A stretch of DNA of 64,000 nucleotides from Chloroflexota bacterium (GCA_017993775.1 JAGOMA010000010.1:1-64000); one strand, 5' to 3'; numbered from the stretch's first letter, positions 8,799 through 18,764 are shown. The notes: generated by a model not told the origin, from the letters alone. Numbers and translations: made by a program.

Positions 8799-10514
8799 AT
8801 GCAATTGCCAACCGCCAGTTCGCCGGATAAACCATTCGGAGTAAGCCGCAAAGAGTGGGGGATTGCGCTGCTGGTGGGGCTGCTGCTGGCGGGCGTTACG
8901 GCCGTTCCCTACCTGCTCGCACCCCTCACCACCCAACCCGGAACCGTCTTCACCGGCACACTGATGAATCCCGAAGACAGCCAGACCTACTTCGCCAAAA
9001 TGCTGCAAGGCTACGACGGCCGTTGGCTCTACACCATCGTCTTCACCGCCGAACCCCATCAGCCGACCTTTTTGGGCGGCTTTTATTTTCTCCTGGGGCA
9101 TATGGCGCGCTGGACCGGGCTGACAATTATAACCGTTTGGCACCTGGCGCGGGCCGTTTCGGTGCTGCTGCTCACCACGGCCGTTTACGGCTTCACCGCT
9201 TTTTTTGTCGCCGATCGGCGCATCAGGTTGACGGGGTTTCTGACGGCCGTTTTTGGGGCCGGATTAGGCTGGCTGCTGTTCCTGCTCAACCAACCATACT
9301 GGCTCGACACCTTCCCCGTCGATTTCAAAATGCCGGAAGCCCACCTGTTTTTCACCAGCCTCACCTTTCCACACATCATTCTCAGCACCGCCCTGCTGTT
9401 AGCCAGCTTTTGGGCGCTGCTGCAAGCCTTCGCCCATCAAAACAGCCCGCGCGGTTGGGCCTTCGCCGCCCTCGCTTCCATCATCAACCTCAGTCTGAGC
9501 ATTTTGCACCCGCTGCTCGTCTATTTGATTGTGCTGACTGGCGGCCTGTACTGGCTGGTTATAACTATTCAGGCGCGGCGAATCCTCTGGCGCGAAGGGT
9601 TTTTGCTGGTCGCGGCGCTGGTTTTGCCCGGCCTGTTGAATCTGTATTACGGCTACACCCTGCTCACCAACGACGTGCTGCGCGGCTGGGACGCCCAGCG
9701 CGAAAGCACCGTCTCCCCGCCCTGGCCCCACTGGCTGCTGGCGTATGGCCCGCTGCTGCTGCTGGCCGGGCTGCACGCCTTCCGCCAGTGGCGCAGCGGC
9801 GCGAAGCTTTCGGCGCGCTGGCTGTTTTTGTGGACCTGGGTGGCGGCGACAGCGCTGCTGGTCTATGCGCCGCTGAATTCGCAGCGCCGTTTTGTGCAAG
9901 GGGTACATGTGCCGCTGTCGATTTTGGCGGCGGCCGGATTAGTGGAAGTGGCGCTGCCGTGGCTGCTGCGCACACGGCCGTTACGCGCCATCCTCACCCG
10001 CGACCGGTATTCAGAACCGGGCCTGACGCGCTTCTTCATCGCTCTATTCCTGCTGGTTATCAGCCTATCCAATTTGTACGTCTTCGCCAGCGTGACCACT
10101 TCGACCATCATCCAACAGCCCGATCTGCTGTTCCGGCCCATGGATGAAGTAACGGCCGTGCAGTGGCTGCGCGCCAACACCCCGCGCACGGCCGTGGTGT
10201 TAGGCGATTATGAGACTGGCAACTACGTGGCCGGGCAGGCCGGCAACCCGGTGGTGCTGGGACACTGGGCGGAAACGATTGACTTTGAAGCCAAAACGGC
10301 CGTCGTCGCCCAATTTTACGCCGCCGCTGCCAGCGACGAATGGCGGCAAGCCTTTTTGCAAGAGACACAGGCGCAATATGTCTGGTACGGCCCGCGTGAA
10401 CAAATGTTGGGCGGGTTTCAGCCGGAAACGGCCGTTTACCTGCGTCCGATCTACCAGCAGGGAACCATCACCATCTACAAGGTTGACAATTCACCGGCAA
10501 GCATTGACAATTAG
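8799..10514 (+). CDS. Large multi-pass membrane protein, GT-C glycosyltransferase-like
   Basis: The 571-residue protein has about ten to eleven predicted TM helices, starting with GIALLVGLLLAGVTAVPYLLAPL, and a soluble C-terminal part of roughly 110 residues starting near MDEVTAVQWLRANTPRTAVV. The Asp/Glu-bearing first loop (NPEDSQTYFAKMLQGYDGRW) and the C-terminal domain resemble GT-C type, lipid-linked sugar transferases. No family-defining motif is certain. It lies between the BY-kinase-like gene and the nucleotide-sugar genes, which supports a role in polysaccharide assembly or export. No Shine-Dalgarno is seen at the ATG. Confidence 0.7.
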   Translation: MQLPTASSPDKPFGVSRKEWGIALLVGLLLAGVTAVPYLLAPLTTQPGTVFTGTLMNPEDSQTYFAKMLQGYDGRWLYTIVFTAEPHQPTFLGGFYFLLGHMARWTGLTIITVWHLARAVSVLLLTTAVYGFTAFFVADRRIRLTGFLTAVFGAGLGWLLFLLNQPYWLDTFPVDFKMPEAHLFFTSLTFPHIILSTALLLASFWALLQAFAHQNSPRGWAFAALASIINLSLSILHPLLVYLIVLTGGLYWLVITIQARRILWREGFLLVAALVLPGLLNLYYGYTLLTNDVLRGWDAQRESTVSPPWPHWLLAYGPLLLLAGLHAFRQWRSGAKLSARWLFLWTWVAATALLVYAPLNSQRRFVQGVHVPLSILAAAGLVEVALPWLLRTRPLRAILTRDRYSEPGLTRFFIALFLLVISLSNLYVFASVTTSTIIQQPDLLFRPMDEVTAVQWLRANTPRTAVVLGDYETGNYVAGQAGNPVVLGHWAETIDFEAKTAVVAQFYAAAASDEWRQAFLQETQAQYVWYGPREQMLGGFQPETAVYLRPIYQQGTITIYKVDNSPASIDN

Positions 10515-10565
10515 CCTCCGGCTATTAAAAACCAAACTGCAACAAGTAACCCACAAGGAGCTGCC

Positions 10566-11633
10566 ATGAAAGGATTAATACTGAGCGGAGGCAAAGGCTC
10601 TCGCTTATACCCGTTAACCTATTCCAATGCCAAACAACTTATCCCCGTCGCCAACAAACCGGTCCTGTTTCGCGTCATCGAAACCATCCGTGACGCCGGC
10701 ATTACTGAAATCGGCATTGTCGTCGGCGATACGGCCGCCAAAATCAAAGAAGCCGTCGGGCGCGGCGGCCGTTGGGGCGTCAACATCACCTACATCGAAC
10801 AAGATCAACCTCTGGGTCTGGCCCACGCAGTCAAAATCTCCGAAGATTTTTTGGGCGATGACCGCTTTGTCATGTTTTTGGGCGATAACGTCATTGAAGG
10901 CGGCATCAGCCCACTCATCGCCCAATTTGCCAACGGCCAATGGAACAGCCAGATTGTACTGACGCGCATTGAGCATCCTGAACAGTACGGCGTAGCCGAA
11001 CTGGGCGACAACGGGCAAATCATCCGCCTCATCGAAAAACCCAAAAATCCCCCCAGCGACCTGGCCCTGGTGGGCATCTACATGTTCGATGCTAACATAT
11101 TCCGGGCCGTCAACGCCATCTCTCCCTCCTGGCGCGGCGAACTGGAAATCACCGACGCCATCCAATGGCTGGTAGACAATCAATTCGTCGTTCACCCCTA
11201 CATCCATCGCGGCTGGTGGATCGACACCGGCGCGCCCGGCGACATGCTGGAAGCCAACGACCTCGTTTTGGAAGAGATCGACTATGAAGTAGAAGGCTAC
11301 GTAGACCGCGACAGCCAGGTCGGGCGGCGGGTGACAGTGCAGCGCGGCGCGGAAATCATCAACAGCGTCGTGCGCGGCCCGTCGATCATCGGCGAAAACA
11401 CGCGCATTGTAAACAGCTACGTCGGCCCTTTCACCAGCATCGGCCATGATTGTCTGATTGAAAACAGCGAAATCGAGCATTCGATGGTGCTAGAAAACAG
11501 CCAGATCAAAGACATCGGCACACGCATTCAGGAGAGCTTGATCGGCCGCAACGTGGTGATCAGTCGCTCGCCCATCAAGCCCAAAGCCCTAAAGCTCACG
11601 GTCGCCGACCACAGTCAGATAGGCATACTTTAA
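10566..11633 (+). CDS. Glucose-1-phosphate thymidylyltransferase, long (RmlA/StrD) type
   Basis: The 355-residue protein joins a nucleotidyltransferase domain (LILSGGKGSRLYPLTYSN, KQLIPVANKP, VMFLGDN, GVAELGDNGQIIRLIEKP) to a C-terminal left-handed beta-helix of hexapeptide-like repeats from about residue 245. This is the long RmlA form that makes dTDP-glucose, or a related NDP-sugar, from glucose-1-phosphate. An AAGGAG site lies 6 bases before the ATG. It would supply activated sugar to the preceding glycosyltransferases, although no rmlBCD genes are in the window. Confidence 0.88.
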   Translation: MKGLILSGGKGSRLYPLTYSNAKQLIPVANKPVLFRVIETIRDAGITEIGIVVGDTAAKIKEAVGRGGRWGVNITYIEQDQPLGLAHAVKISEDFLGDDRFVMFLGDNVIEGGISPLIAQFANGQWNSQIVLTRIEHPEQYGVAELGDNGQIIRLIEKPKNPPSDLALVGIYMFDANIFRAVNAISPSWRGELEITDAIQWLVDNQFVVHPYIHRGWWIDTGAPGDMLEANDLVLEEIDYEVEGYVDRDSQVGRRVTVQRGAEIINSVVRGPSIIGENTRIVNSYVGPFTSIGHDCLIENSEIEHSMVLENSQIKDIGTRIQESLIGRNVVISRSPIKPKALKLTVADHSQIGIL

Positions 11634-11702
11634 GTAACGCACAAATTGGACCAATCTTGGCGATTGGACCAATCTAAACATAATACCTCAGGAGACTTTT
11701 GC

Positions 11703-13088
11703 ATGGCTGATTTTTCTCCCTTTGCGGAGCGGATGCAAGCGGCGCGGCAGCCGAGAGTGTTTATTGAAACCTTCGCCGAATATTATGCCCAGTTAGCCGA
11801 TGGATATACCGGGTTAATTCCCGAAACAGACATCGAGCCGGTGCAAAAGCTGCCGGATGTTGAAAATTTCCCACCAAAACAGGCGTTGTTGGGCAAGCAA
11901 ATGTTGGCGAAAACGGCCGTCATCAAACTCAACGGCGGTCTGGGAACCAGCATGGGGCTGGACCAGGCAAAATCCCTGCTGCCCGTCAAAGACGACCTCA
12001 CCTTCCTGGACGTCATCGCCCGCCAATCCATCAAATCCAGCACCCCCCTCATCCTCATGAACAGCTTCTCCACCGAAAGCGATTCGCTGCGCGCCCTCCA
12101 ATACTACAACGACCTCAACCGGCGCACCCTGCCGCTCAGCTTCTTGCAGCACAAAGAACCCAAAATCACCCAATCCGACCTGACGCCGGCCGTCTGGCCC
12201 GATGACCCCGACCTGGAGTGGTGTCCGCCGGGTCATGGCGACATCTACACCGCCCTGGTCACCCGTGGAACCCTCAGCGCGCTGCTCTCGCAGGGCATTG
12301 AATATGCGTTTGTCTCCAACGCCGACAACCTGGGCGCCGTGATCGATCTGAGCATTTTGGGCTACATGGTCAAAAACAACATCCCCTTCCTCATGGAAGT
12401 TTCTGACCGCACCGAAATGGATAAAAAAGGCGGCCATCTGGCACAGCGCCGCGACGGGCAACTGCTGCTGCGCGAATCGGCCCAATGCCCACCAGAAGAC
12501 AAGGCTACCTTCCAAGACATCAGCCGTCATCGTTACTTCAACACCAACAACCTGTGGGTCCACCTGCCCTCGCTGCGCCAGCTCATGCTCACGCGCAGCA
12601 ACAAATTGGGCCTACCCTTGATTTGTAACAGCAAAACCGTGGACCCACGCGACCCAGACTCCACCCCGGTATATCAACTGGAAACGGCAATGGGATCGGC
12701 CATTGCCGTATTTTCCGGTTCGCAGGCTGTGCGCGTGCCCCGGTCCCGTTTTGCGCCAGTCAAAAAAACGGACGATCTGCTGCTCGTGCGCTCCGATTCC
12801 TACGTGCTCACCAGCGATTTTAATGTCGTGCCCAACCCTGAGCGCGTATACCCGGACATTTTGGTAGACCTGGATCCCGCCCATTACAAATTCATCAGCG
12901 ATCTGGACGAACGATTCCCCTTTGGCCCGCCATCTCTAGTAAATGCCCGCAGTTTCGTCTTGCAGGGAGACTTCCGGTTTGGCAAAGACGTGGTGTGCAA
13001 AGGAGCCGTTCACCTGATCAACGAATCTGGCCATCGGAAATTTATTCCTGACAACTCCGTATTGGATGGAACCATCCGATATACGTAA
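11703..13088 (+). CDS. UTP-glucose-1-phosphate uridylyltransferase, eukaryote-like UDPGP family
   Basis: This 461-residue protein belongs to the UDPGP family (eukaryotic UGP2-like), not the bacterial GalU family. It contains LNGGLGTSMGLDQAKSLLPV, the uridine-binding WCPPGHGDIYTAL, FVSNADNLGA and VSDRTEMDKKGGHL. It makes UDP-glucose for polysaccharide synthesis. The ATG at 11703 with AGGAG at 11690 is preferred over an in-frame ATG at 11646, whose 19 extra residues are unlike the family. It directly follows the RmlA-like gene, which suggests two parallel sugar-activation routes. Confidence 0.9.
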   Translation: MADFSPFAERMQAARQPRVFIETFAEYYAQLADGYTGLIPETDIEPVQKLPDVENFPPKQALLGKQMLAKTAVIKLNGGLGTSMGLDQAKSLLPVKDDLTFLDVIARQSIKSSTPLILMNSFSTESDSLRALQYYNDLNRRTLPLSFLQHKEPKITQSDLTPAVWPDDPDLEWCPPGHGDIYTALVTRGTLSALLSQGIEYAFVSNADNLGAVIDLSILGYMVKNNIPFLMEVSDRTEMDKKGGHLAQRRDGQLLLRESAQCPPEDKATFQDISRHRYFNTNNLWVHLPSLRQLMLTRSNKLGLPLICNSKTVDPRDPDSTPVYQLETAMGSAIAVFSGSQAVRVPRSRFAPVKKTDDLLLVRSDSYVLTSDFNVVPNPERVYPDILVDLDPAHYKFISDLDERFPFGPPSLVNARSFVLQGDFRFGKDVVCKGAVHLINESGHRKFIPDNSVLDGTIRYT

Positions 13089-13101
13089 GGCCAGGGGGAT
13101 G

Positions 13102-13110
13102 TGCTAAAAT
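13102..13110 (+). promoter_or_regulatory. Extended -10 promoter close to the trmFO start
   Basis: TGCTAAAAT (extended -10) ends 6 bases before the ATG of trmFO at 13117. No Shine-Dalgarno is present, so a leaderless message is likely. Confidence 0.5.
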
Positions 13111-13116
13111 TAGCGC

Positions 13117-14499
13117 ATGAGCAAACAACTAATTGTCGTCGGCGGTGGATTGGCAGGCACGGAAGCGGCGTGGCAGGCAGCGGAACAAGGGCTGCATGTG
13201 CGTCTTTACGAGATGCGCCCGCACAAAACCACCCCCGCCCATGTGACCGACCGGCTGGCCGAATTGGTATGCAGCAATTCGCTTGGCTCCAATTTAACCC
13301 ATAAAGCGCCGGGCTTGCTGAAGGCAGAGCTGCGGGGTTTGGGGTCGATGGTGCTGGAGTGCGCGGAGCAAACGGCCGTTCCCGCCGGTTCCTCTCTGGC
13401 TGTTGATCGGGAGCAGTTCAGCGAGCTGGTCACCCAGCGCATCGCCAACCACCCCAATATCGAATTAATGCCTGAAGAAGTAACGGCCGTGCCCGCCCAA
13501 CCCGCCATCATCGCCAGCGGCCCCCTCACCGCCGACGCCCTGGCCCGGGACATTGGCGCTCTTTCCGGCCAAAACCACCTCTACTTTTACGACGCCCTTT
13601 CCCCCATTGTCAATCACGACACCATCGATCTGACCATCGCCTTCCGCCAATCGCGCTACGACGAAGGCGAGCAAATGGACGGCGATTACATCAACTGCCC
13701 CATGACTCGCGCGGAATACGACGCCTTCACCCAGGCGTTGTTGGCCGCCGAAACCATCACCCTGAAAGAGTTCGAACAAGAAGACGCCAAATTCTTCGAG
13801 GGCTGCATGCCCATCGAGGCCATGGCCCGGCGCGGCGAAAAGGCTCTGGCTTTCGGCCCCATGCGGCCGGTAGGGCTGATTGATCCACGAACGGGGAAAC
13901 GGCCGTATGCCGTCGTTCAACTCCGCCAGGACAATCTGGCCGGGTCGCTCTACAACATCGTCGGTTTCCAGACCAACCTGCGCTGGGGCGAGCAAAAACG
14001 CGTCCTGCGCCTCATCCCCGGCCTGGAAAACGCCGAGTTTATGCGCTACGGCATGATGCACCGCAACACCTACATCAACGCGCCGCAGCTTTTGCAGCCT
14101 ACGTTACAATTTCGCAGCCGCGCCGATCTTTTTTTCGCCGGGCAAATTACGGGCGTTGAAGGCTATGTGGGCAACATCGGCACCGGGTTGCTGGCCGGCC
14201 TGAACGCTGCCCGCTTGCTAAACGGCCAGCATCCCGTTATCCTTCCCACATCGACTATGCTTGGCGCGCTTTGCCACTATGTCACTCACGCCGAAGCAAA
14301 AGATTTTCAACCCATGAAAGCCAACTTTGGCTTGCTGCCGCCGCCCCAACAAACAATGGGCAAAAGCGACCGTTACCGCTGGTACAGCGAGCGAGCGCTC
14401 ACGGCTTTGCGCCGGGCAGCACGAGCAAATGGATTGATTTATGATCGGGAAAAGGCAGAAGCGGGGTTAACGGCCGTCACCCAACCAGCAAACGATTAA
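13117..14499 (+). CDS. trmFO: Methylenetetrahydrofolate--tRNA-(uracil-54-C5)-methyltransferase
   Basis: TrmFO forms ribothymidine at position 54 of tRNAs using methylene-tetrahydrofolate and FAD. The 460-residue protein matches family length. It begins with the FAD-binding [20 protein letters not shown] and continues with the TrmFO-specific [57 protein letters not shown] and [17 protein letters not shown]. Its start has an extended -10 box immediately upstream. It is followed after 10 bases by a histidine kinase gene. Confidence 0.97.
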   Translation: MSKQLIVVGGGLAGTEAAWQAAEQGLHVRLYEMRPHKTTPAHVTDRLAELVCSNSLGSNLTHKAPGLLKAELRGLGSMVLECAEQTAVPAGSSLAVDREQFSELVTQRIANHPNIELMPEEVTAVPAQPAIIASGPLTADALARDIGALSGQNHLYFYDALSPIVNHDTIDLTIAFRQSRYDEGEQMDGDYINCPMTRAEYDAFTQALLAAETITLKEFEQEDAKFFEGCMPIEAMARRGEKALAFGPMRPVGLIDPRTGKRPYAVVQLRQDNLAGSLYNIVGFQTNLRWGEQKRVLRLIPGLENAEFMRYGMMHRNTYINAPQLLQPTLQFRSRADLFFAGQITGVEGYVGNIGTGLLAGLNAARLLNGQHPVILPTSTMLGALCHYVTHAEAKDFQPMKANFGLLPPPQQTMGKSDRYRWYSERALTALRRAARANGLIYDREKAEAGLTAVTQPAND

Positions 14500-14509
14500 A
14501 CAACCGTCT

Positions 14510-15700
14510 ATGATCGATGAACTGAAACAATGGTTGCCGCAGCAAGTAAATAGCCTGACCAGCGCGACCCTTTACCGCGCTCCAAATTTGCTGCCTGACG
14601 TTGAAGAGGTCATCGGCTTCATCCACCTCCTGGCCGACAATGTCGGGCACACCCGCGAAGTCCAGCTTTCTTCAGTGCAATTTTGGGCGCTCACCAGCAT
14701 CGGCTACGATGCCCGCGCCGCCAACGATTGGCTGATCGTGCTGCAAGTCCTGAAAGAAGAAATAGGCAAAGGGTTGGAAAAGCGGTTTACGGCCCAAGAC
14801 GCCCTGGCCGCCTGGCGCACCCTGGACGACATCCTCACCTACGCCCTCATCGAAGCCACCCAACTCGCCAGCGACATCGACCACGCCGAACTCCTGGAAC
14901 ACACCCAACGGCTGCGCCGCCAGATGGAAGATTTTGAAAAAAGCAAATCCAACTTCATCGCCGTCGCCGCCCACGAACTCAAAACGCCCCTCACGCTCCT
15001 GGAAGGGTACGCCAACATCCTGCGCGTCGAAACTGAACCCGACTCCCGCTTGCGGCTTTATGTCGATGGCCTCAACAACGGCTTCCGCCGCATGTACGAA
15101 ATCATCAACGACATGATCGATGTCTCCCTCATCGATCTACAATCGGTGGAACTCAATTACACCCAGTTTTATCTGGAGCGCATCATTTTGATGGTCGCCG
15201 ACAGCCTGGATAAACATTACCATACCCGCCAGATCGATCTAATCATCATGCCCCTGGGCCAGGAACTGCGAATCTTCGCCGACCAGGAAAAACTAACCAA
15301 CGCCTTCAACAAAGTCTTATTCAACGCCCTGAAATTCACGCCAGACGGCGGCAAAGTAACGGTTTCCAGCACCCTCACCCGCCAGGCCGAAGCCGACGAA
15401 CACATCGCCGGTTACGTGGACGTGCAAATCCAAGACACCGGCATCGGCATCAACCCGGAAGCCCTGGAAATGATATTCGACAAATTCACCAGCACCATGG
15501 ACGCCAGCTTGCATTCATCCAGCAAAACAAAATTCAAGGGCGGCGGTCCGGGTCTGGGCCTGCCCATTGCCAGAGGCATTGTGGAGGCGCACGGCGGCCG
15601 CATTTGGGCCGAAAGCAGCGGCTGCAACGAAGAAACCATGCCCGGTTCCACTTTTCACATCGAATTACCCATCTGGCTGCACAAGCCCCCCGTCAGGTAA
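14510..15700 (+). CDS. Sensor histidine kinase, soluble
   Basis: The 396-residue protein has no membrane segment. An uncharacterised helical N-terminal region (about 1-140) precedes the HisKA dimerisation domain with the phospho-acceptor His155 in FIAVAAHELKTPL. A HATPase_c domain follows with the N box (NKVLFNALKFTPDGG), G1 (QDTGIGI) and G2 (GGGPGLGLPIARGIVEAHGG). It should autophosphorylate and pass phosphate to a response regulator, but no cognate regulator lies next to it. The only response-regulator domain in the window is at 57803. The signal sensed is unknown and probably cytoplasmic. Confidence 0.9.
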   Translation: MIDELKQWLPQQVNSLTSATLYRAPNLLPDVEEVIGFIHLLADNVGHTREVQLSSVQFWALTSIGYDARAANDWLIVLQVLKEEIGKGLEKRFTAQDALAAWRTLDDILTYALIEATQLASDIDHAELLEHTQRLRRQMEDFEKSKSNFIAVAAHELKTPLTLLEGYANILRVETEPDSRLRLYVDGLNNGFRRMYEIINDMIDVSLIDLQSVELNYTQFYLERIILMVADSLDKHYHTRQIDLIIMPLGQELRIFADQEKLTNAFNKVLFNALKFTPDGGKVTVSSTLTRQAEADEHIAGYVDVQIQDTGIGINPEALEMIFDKFTSTMDASLHSSSKTKFKGGGPGLGLPIARGIVEAHGGRIWAESSGCNEETMPGSTFHIELPIWLHKPPVR

Positions 15701-15725
15701 ACCCTGCCGGCCAAAGGAGGGACTT

Positions 15726-17048
15726 ATTTCCACCAAGACACATACATTTGAAACCGTTGCGCCGCAAGAACGCGCCTTTTTAGTGGGCGTAGAACTCAAA
15801 GGCGCGCGCTCGCTCGTTCCCGTTGATGATAGTTTGGCAGAATTGACGCGCCTGGCGGAAACGGCCGGGATCGATGTGCTGGGCAAAACCACGCAAGCGT
15901 TAGAACGGCCGTATGCCGCCACCTACATCGGGCCAGGCAAAATCGAAGAAATCAAAATTTTGGTGGAGGAATTAAAAGTCGATGTCATCATTTTTGATGA
16001 CGAATTGTCGCCGCGCCACCAACGGGAATTGGAGAAAATTTTCGGCGAAGACATTAAAATCATCGACCGCACGGCCTTGATTTTGGATATTTTTGCGCTG
16101 CACGCCAACACCCGCGAGGGCAAACTGCAAGTCGAACTGGCGCAGCTTGAATACCGCGTGCCGCGCCTGACACGCTTGTGGACCCATCTGGCGCGGCAGG
16201 CTGGCGGCCGCGCCGGCGGCTCGACCGGCGGTGTAGGGGTGCGCGGCCCTGGCGAAACCCAGCTGGAAACCGACCGGCGGGAAATTGGCCATCGTATCAG
16301 CGCCATTAAAAAAGATTTGGAGGATGTCCGCGCCCATCGGGAACGGCACCGAACGAAACGGCAGCAAACCGAACTGCAAGTCGTGGCGATTGTCGGTTAT
16401 ACCAATGCCGGCAAATCGACGCTGCTGAACCGCCTGAGCGACGCCGGGGTGCTGTCGGCGGATATGTTGTTTGCCACCCTGGACCCGACGACGCGCAAGG
16501 TGAAGATGCCCGGCGGACGCGAGGTGTTGTTTACCGATACGGTCGGTTTCATCCAAAAACTGCCGACGGAGATTGTGGCTGCTTTTCGGGCGACTTTGGA
16601 AGAGATTGCCGAGGCGGATCTGCTGCTGCACATCGTAGACGCCACGCACCCCAACGCCATCGCCCAAATTGACGCGGTGGAAGATATTTTGGCGGAACTG
16701 GAAGTGGACCAGATACCGACGGTGACGGCGCTTAATAAGGCGGATTTGCTGCCGGCGGGGCGCGACCCGATTCGGGAGTTGGACATTGAGGGGCCGGCCG
16801 TGGTGGTGTCGGCGGCGACAGGGCAAGGGATGGAAGCGTTGTTAACGGCCGTGGAAGCCGTCATGGTCCAGTCGATGAAACCACTGCAAATTCGCCTGCC
16901 ATACAAACGGGGCGATTTGCTCTCGCTGTTTTACGAACGTGGTCAGGTGGACAGCGAAGAACATGCGGGCGATGGCGTGGTGGTATACGGCCGTTTACCC
17001 GCCCGCCTCATCCCCTACTTCGAACCCTATCTGCTAACAAACGCCTAA
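15726..17048 (+). CDS. hflX: GTPase HflX, probable ATT start
   Basis: HflX is a ribosome-associated GTPase that splits stalled or heat-damaged 70S ribosomes. The protein has the N-terminal HflX domain (ERAFLVGVELKGARS, ATYIGPGKIEEI), the Gly-rich linker AGGSTGGVGVRGPGETQLETDRR, and a G domain with GYTNAGKS (G1), DTVGFIQKLP (G3) and NKAD (G4). No ATG, GTG or TTG fits the family N-terminus. A perfect AGGAGG at 15715-15720 points to the ATT at 15726, giving 440 residues. An in-frame ATG at 15567 lies deep inside the histidine kinase gene and is unlikely; a GTG at about 15783 would trim conserved residues. Confidence 0.93.
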   Translation: MSTKTHTFETVAPQERAFLVGVELKGARSLVPVDDSLAELTRLAETAGIDVLGKTTQALERPYAATYIGPGKIEEIKILVEELKVDVIIFDDELSPRHQRELEKIFGEDIKIIDRTALILDIFALHANTREGKLQVELAQLEYRVPRLTRLWTHLARQAGGRAGGSTGGVGVRGPGETQLETDRREIGHRISAIKKDLEDVRAHRERHRTKRQQTELQVVAIVGYTNAGKSTLLNRLSDAGVLSADMLFATLDPTTRKVKMPGGREVLFTDTVGFIQKLPTEIVAAFRATLEEIAEADLLLHIVDATHPNAIAQIDAVEDILAELEVDQIPTVTALNKADLLPAGRDPIRELDIEGPAVVVSAATGQGMEALLTAVEAVMVQSMKPLQIRLPYKRGDLLSLFYERGQVDSEEHAGDGVVVYGRLPARLIPYFEPYLLTNA

Positions 17049-17127
17049 ACCAGCTCGTTTCCGGGGTCAACACAGGTCGCTGGCCATCTGTTCCCCATCA
17101 AACTGTAACCGCTGAAGGAGTCCATCA

Positions 17128-17337
17128 ATGAACAATCTAGTCGAAAAATTGAACGATTTTTTTGCCACCCGCCCTGGTTTACTGCCGATGATCGGCATCC
17201 TGTTGGTCTTACTGAATTTGCTGCTGCAAATTTTCCCCGGCCCTGGCAGCGGGTGGTTGGTGGACAGCAATCTATTCCTGCACATTGGCGTCATCGTGTC
17301 GGTGGTGGGCATCCTGCTGATCCGCGCCCTTTCATAA
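17128..17337 (+). CDS. Small two-TM membrane protein, unknown function
   Basis: The 69-residue protein has two hydrophobic helices (LLPMIGILLVLLNLLLQIF and LFLHIGVIVSVVGILLIRAL) joined by a PGPGSGWLVDSN turn. A GAAGGAG site precedes the ATG. I do not recognise the family. The short length, clear ribosome site and position in an otherwise intergenic stretch support it as a real gene. Confidence 0.6.
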   Translation: MNNLVEKLNDFFATRPGLLPMIGILLVLLNLLLQIFPGPGSGWLVDSNLFLHIGVIVSVVGILLIRALS

Positions 17338-17371
17338 CCGTCATCCTACAAGGCTACCAAGTAGAGAGTGA

Positions 17372-17430
17372 AGACTAGAGACTGAAGACTGGAACCGTGA
17401 AAGTGATGGACAGTCTTCAATATCTAGTCT
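17372..17430. repeat. Long imperfect inverted repeat in an intergenic region
   Basis: Arms 17372-17391 (AGACTAGAGACTGAAGACTG) and 17411-17430 pair at 18 of 20 positions around a 19-base loop. The loop starts an additional short ACCGTGA/TCACGGT pair with the sequence before 17459. It lies between the small membrane protein gene and the M20 peptidase gene and lacks a T-tract, so it may be an RNA-stability or attenuation hairpin. Confidence 0.6.
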
Positions 17431-17458
17431 CCCAGACAAACTATCACGGTCTATTCCC

Positions 17459-18634
17459 ATGAACCACATCGAACAAATTGCTCTGGAGCCATGTGTCCAG
17501 AGCGCAATGACCCAATTTCGTACACGCCAGGTCGAAAATATCAACCTGATTCAGGCCATCCAACAAATCCCTGCGCCCACGTTTGCCGAAGCGGGCCGCG
17601 CAACCTTCGTGGAAAGCCAAATGTTGGCTTTGGGGCTGCAAGATGTGCGCCAGGATGATTTGCACAACGTGTACGGCCGTTTCCCCGGTCAACACCGCCG
17701 CGCCCCGCTCATCATCACAGCCCACCTGGACACCGTGTTTCCGCTGGAGACAGACCTGCGCATTCGGGAAAACGGCCGTTTCCTTTCCGGTCCGGGCATC
17801 GGCGACAATTCAACCGGCGTGGCCGGCCTGCTTCTGCTGGCAAAAAGCCTCATCGAAAACCAGATACAACTCACCAACGATGTCTGGGTGGTGGCCAACG
17901 TCTGCGAAGAAGGGTTAGGCGACCTGCGCGGCATTCGCGCCGTCGTGGAAGCGTTTGGCCAATCGGCCAAATACGTCATCGTTGAGGGCGGTCTTTTTGG
18001 CCAGATTTCTCATCAAGCCATCGGCGTGCGCCGCTTCCGCCTGGAAGTCAGCGGACCGGGCGGCCATTCCTGGGGGAGTTTCGGGGCTGCCAGCGCCATC
18101 CATGTTCTCGGCCACCTCATCAGCGCCATCGACAAACTGCCCGTGCCAGCCTCGCCGCGCACCACCTACAATGTCGGCATCATCGAAGGCGGCACCAGCA
18201 TCAACACCATCGCCCAATCCGCCGCCCTACAGCTCGATTTGCGCTCTGAAGAGCCATCTGCCTTGCAGCAGCTTGTAGACAGCGTGACCGACATCGTGCA
18301 GCAAACCAATCGTCTCCGGCGCGATGAAGGCATCCACGTCACCATGACGGCTATCGGCAGCCGCCCACCTGGGCAGATTTCGCGCCATACGGCATTGGTA
18401 AAAACGGCCGTCGACGCGCTCCACTATGTCGGCAGCCAGGGCATCACCTTTATGATGGGCAGTACAGACGCCAACGTACCCCTGAGCAAAGGCTATACGG
18501 CCGTTGTCCTGGGCCTCACGGAATCGGGCAACGCCCACCGCCTGGACGAATTCATCGACCCGACCCGCCTGCCCGATGGATTGAGTCAACTGCTGCTTGT
18601 CACATTGGCCACAGCCGGTTTTTCCCACCGGTAA
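17459..18634 (+). CDS. M20-family metallopeptidase (peptidase T/dipeptidase-like)
   Basis: The 391-residue protein is an M20 zinc peptidase. It contains IITAHLDTVFPLE (first metal His and Asp), GPGIGDNSTGVAGLL (bridging Asp), VANVCEEGLGDLRG (catalytic Glu-Glu) and a dimerisation domain with SGPGGHSWGSFG. The final metal His is probably in SGNAHRLDEF. It cleaves small peptides or N-acyl amino acids in the cytoplasm; the substrate is not predictable. It has no clear ribosome site. Confidence 0.88.
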   Translation: MNHIEQIALEPCVQSAMTQFRTRQVENINLIQAIQQIPAPTFAEAGRATFVESQMLALGLQDVRQDDLHNVYGRFPGQHRRAPLIITAHLDTVFPLETDLRIRENGRFLSGPGIGDNSTGVAGLLLLAKSLIENQIQLTNDVWVVANVCEEGLGDLRGIRAVVEAFGQSAKYVIVEGGLFGQISHQAIGVRRFRLEVSGPGGHSWGSFGAASAIHVLGHLISAIDKLPVPASPRTTYNVGIIEGGTSINTIAQSAALQLDLRSEEPSALQQLVDSVTDIVQQTNRLRRDEGIHVTMTAIGSRPPGQISRHTALVKTAVDALHYVGSQGITFMMGSTDANVPLSKGYTAVVLGLTESGNAHRLDEFIDPTRLPDGLSQLLLVTLATAGFSHR

Positions 18635-18652
18635 ATCATCAACTGTAACTTT

Positions 18653-18738
18653 ACAGACCCCAAGGGTTTGCTCCTGAGAATTTGGATTATTTGGGTGTCA
18701 AACCCTTGGGGTCTTGCCAGAGAAACCCGAACAGTTAC
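18653..18738. repeat. 86-bp dispersed repeat, copy 1, containing a 15-bp inverted repeat
   Basis: This 86-base sequence recurs at 29345-29430 with 78 of 86 positions identical and no gaps. Inside it, GACCCCAAGGGTTTG (18656-18670) pairs with its reverse complement at 18699-18713. Both copies lie just upstream of plus-strand genes. The hairpin could be a terminator or a non-autonomous REP-like element. Confidence 0.8.
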
Positions 18739-18764
18739 CATCATTTTTTAAGAGGAGTAAGATC

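Noticed and set aside
15567..15725. ATG at 15567 as start of hflX
   Set aside because: The added residues lie inside the histidine kinase gene in another frame and do not resemble HflX.
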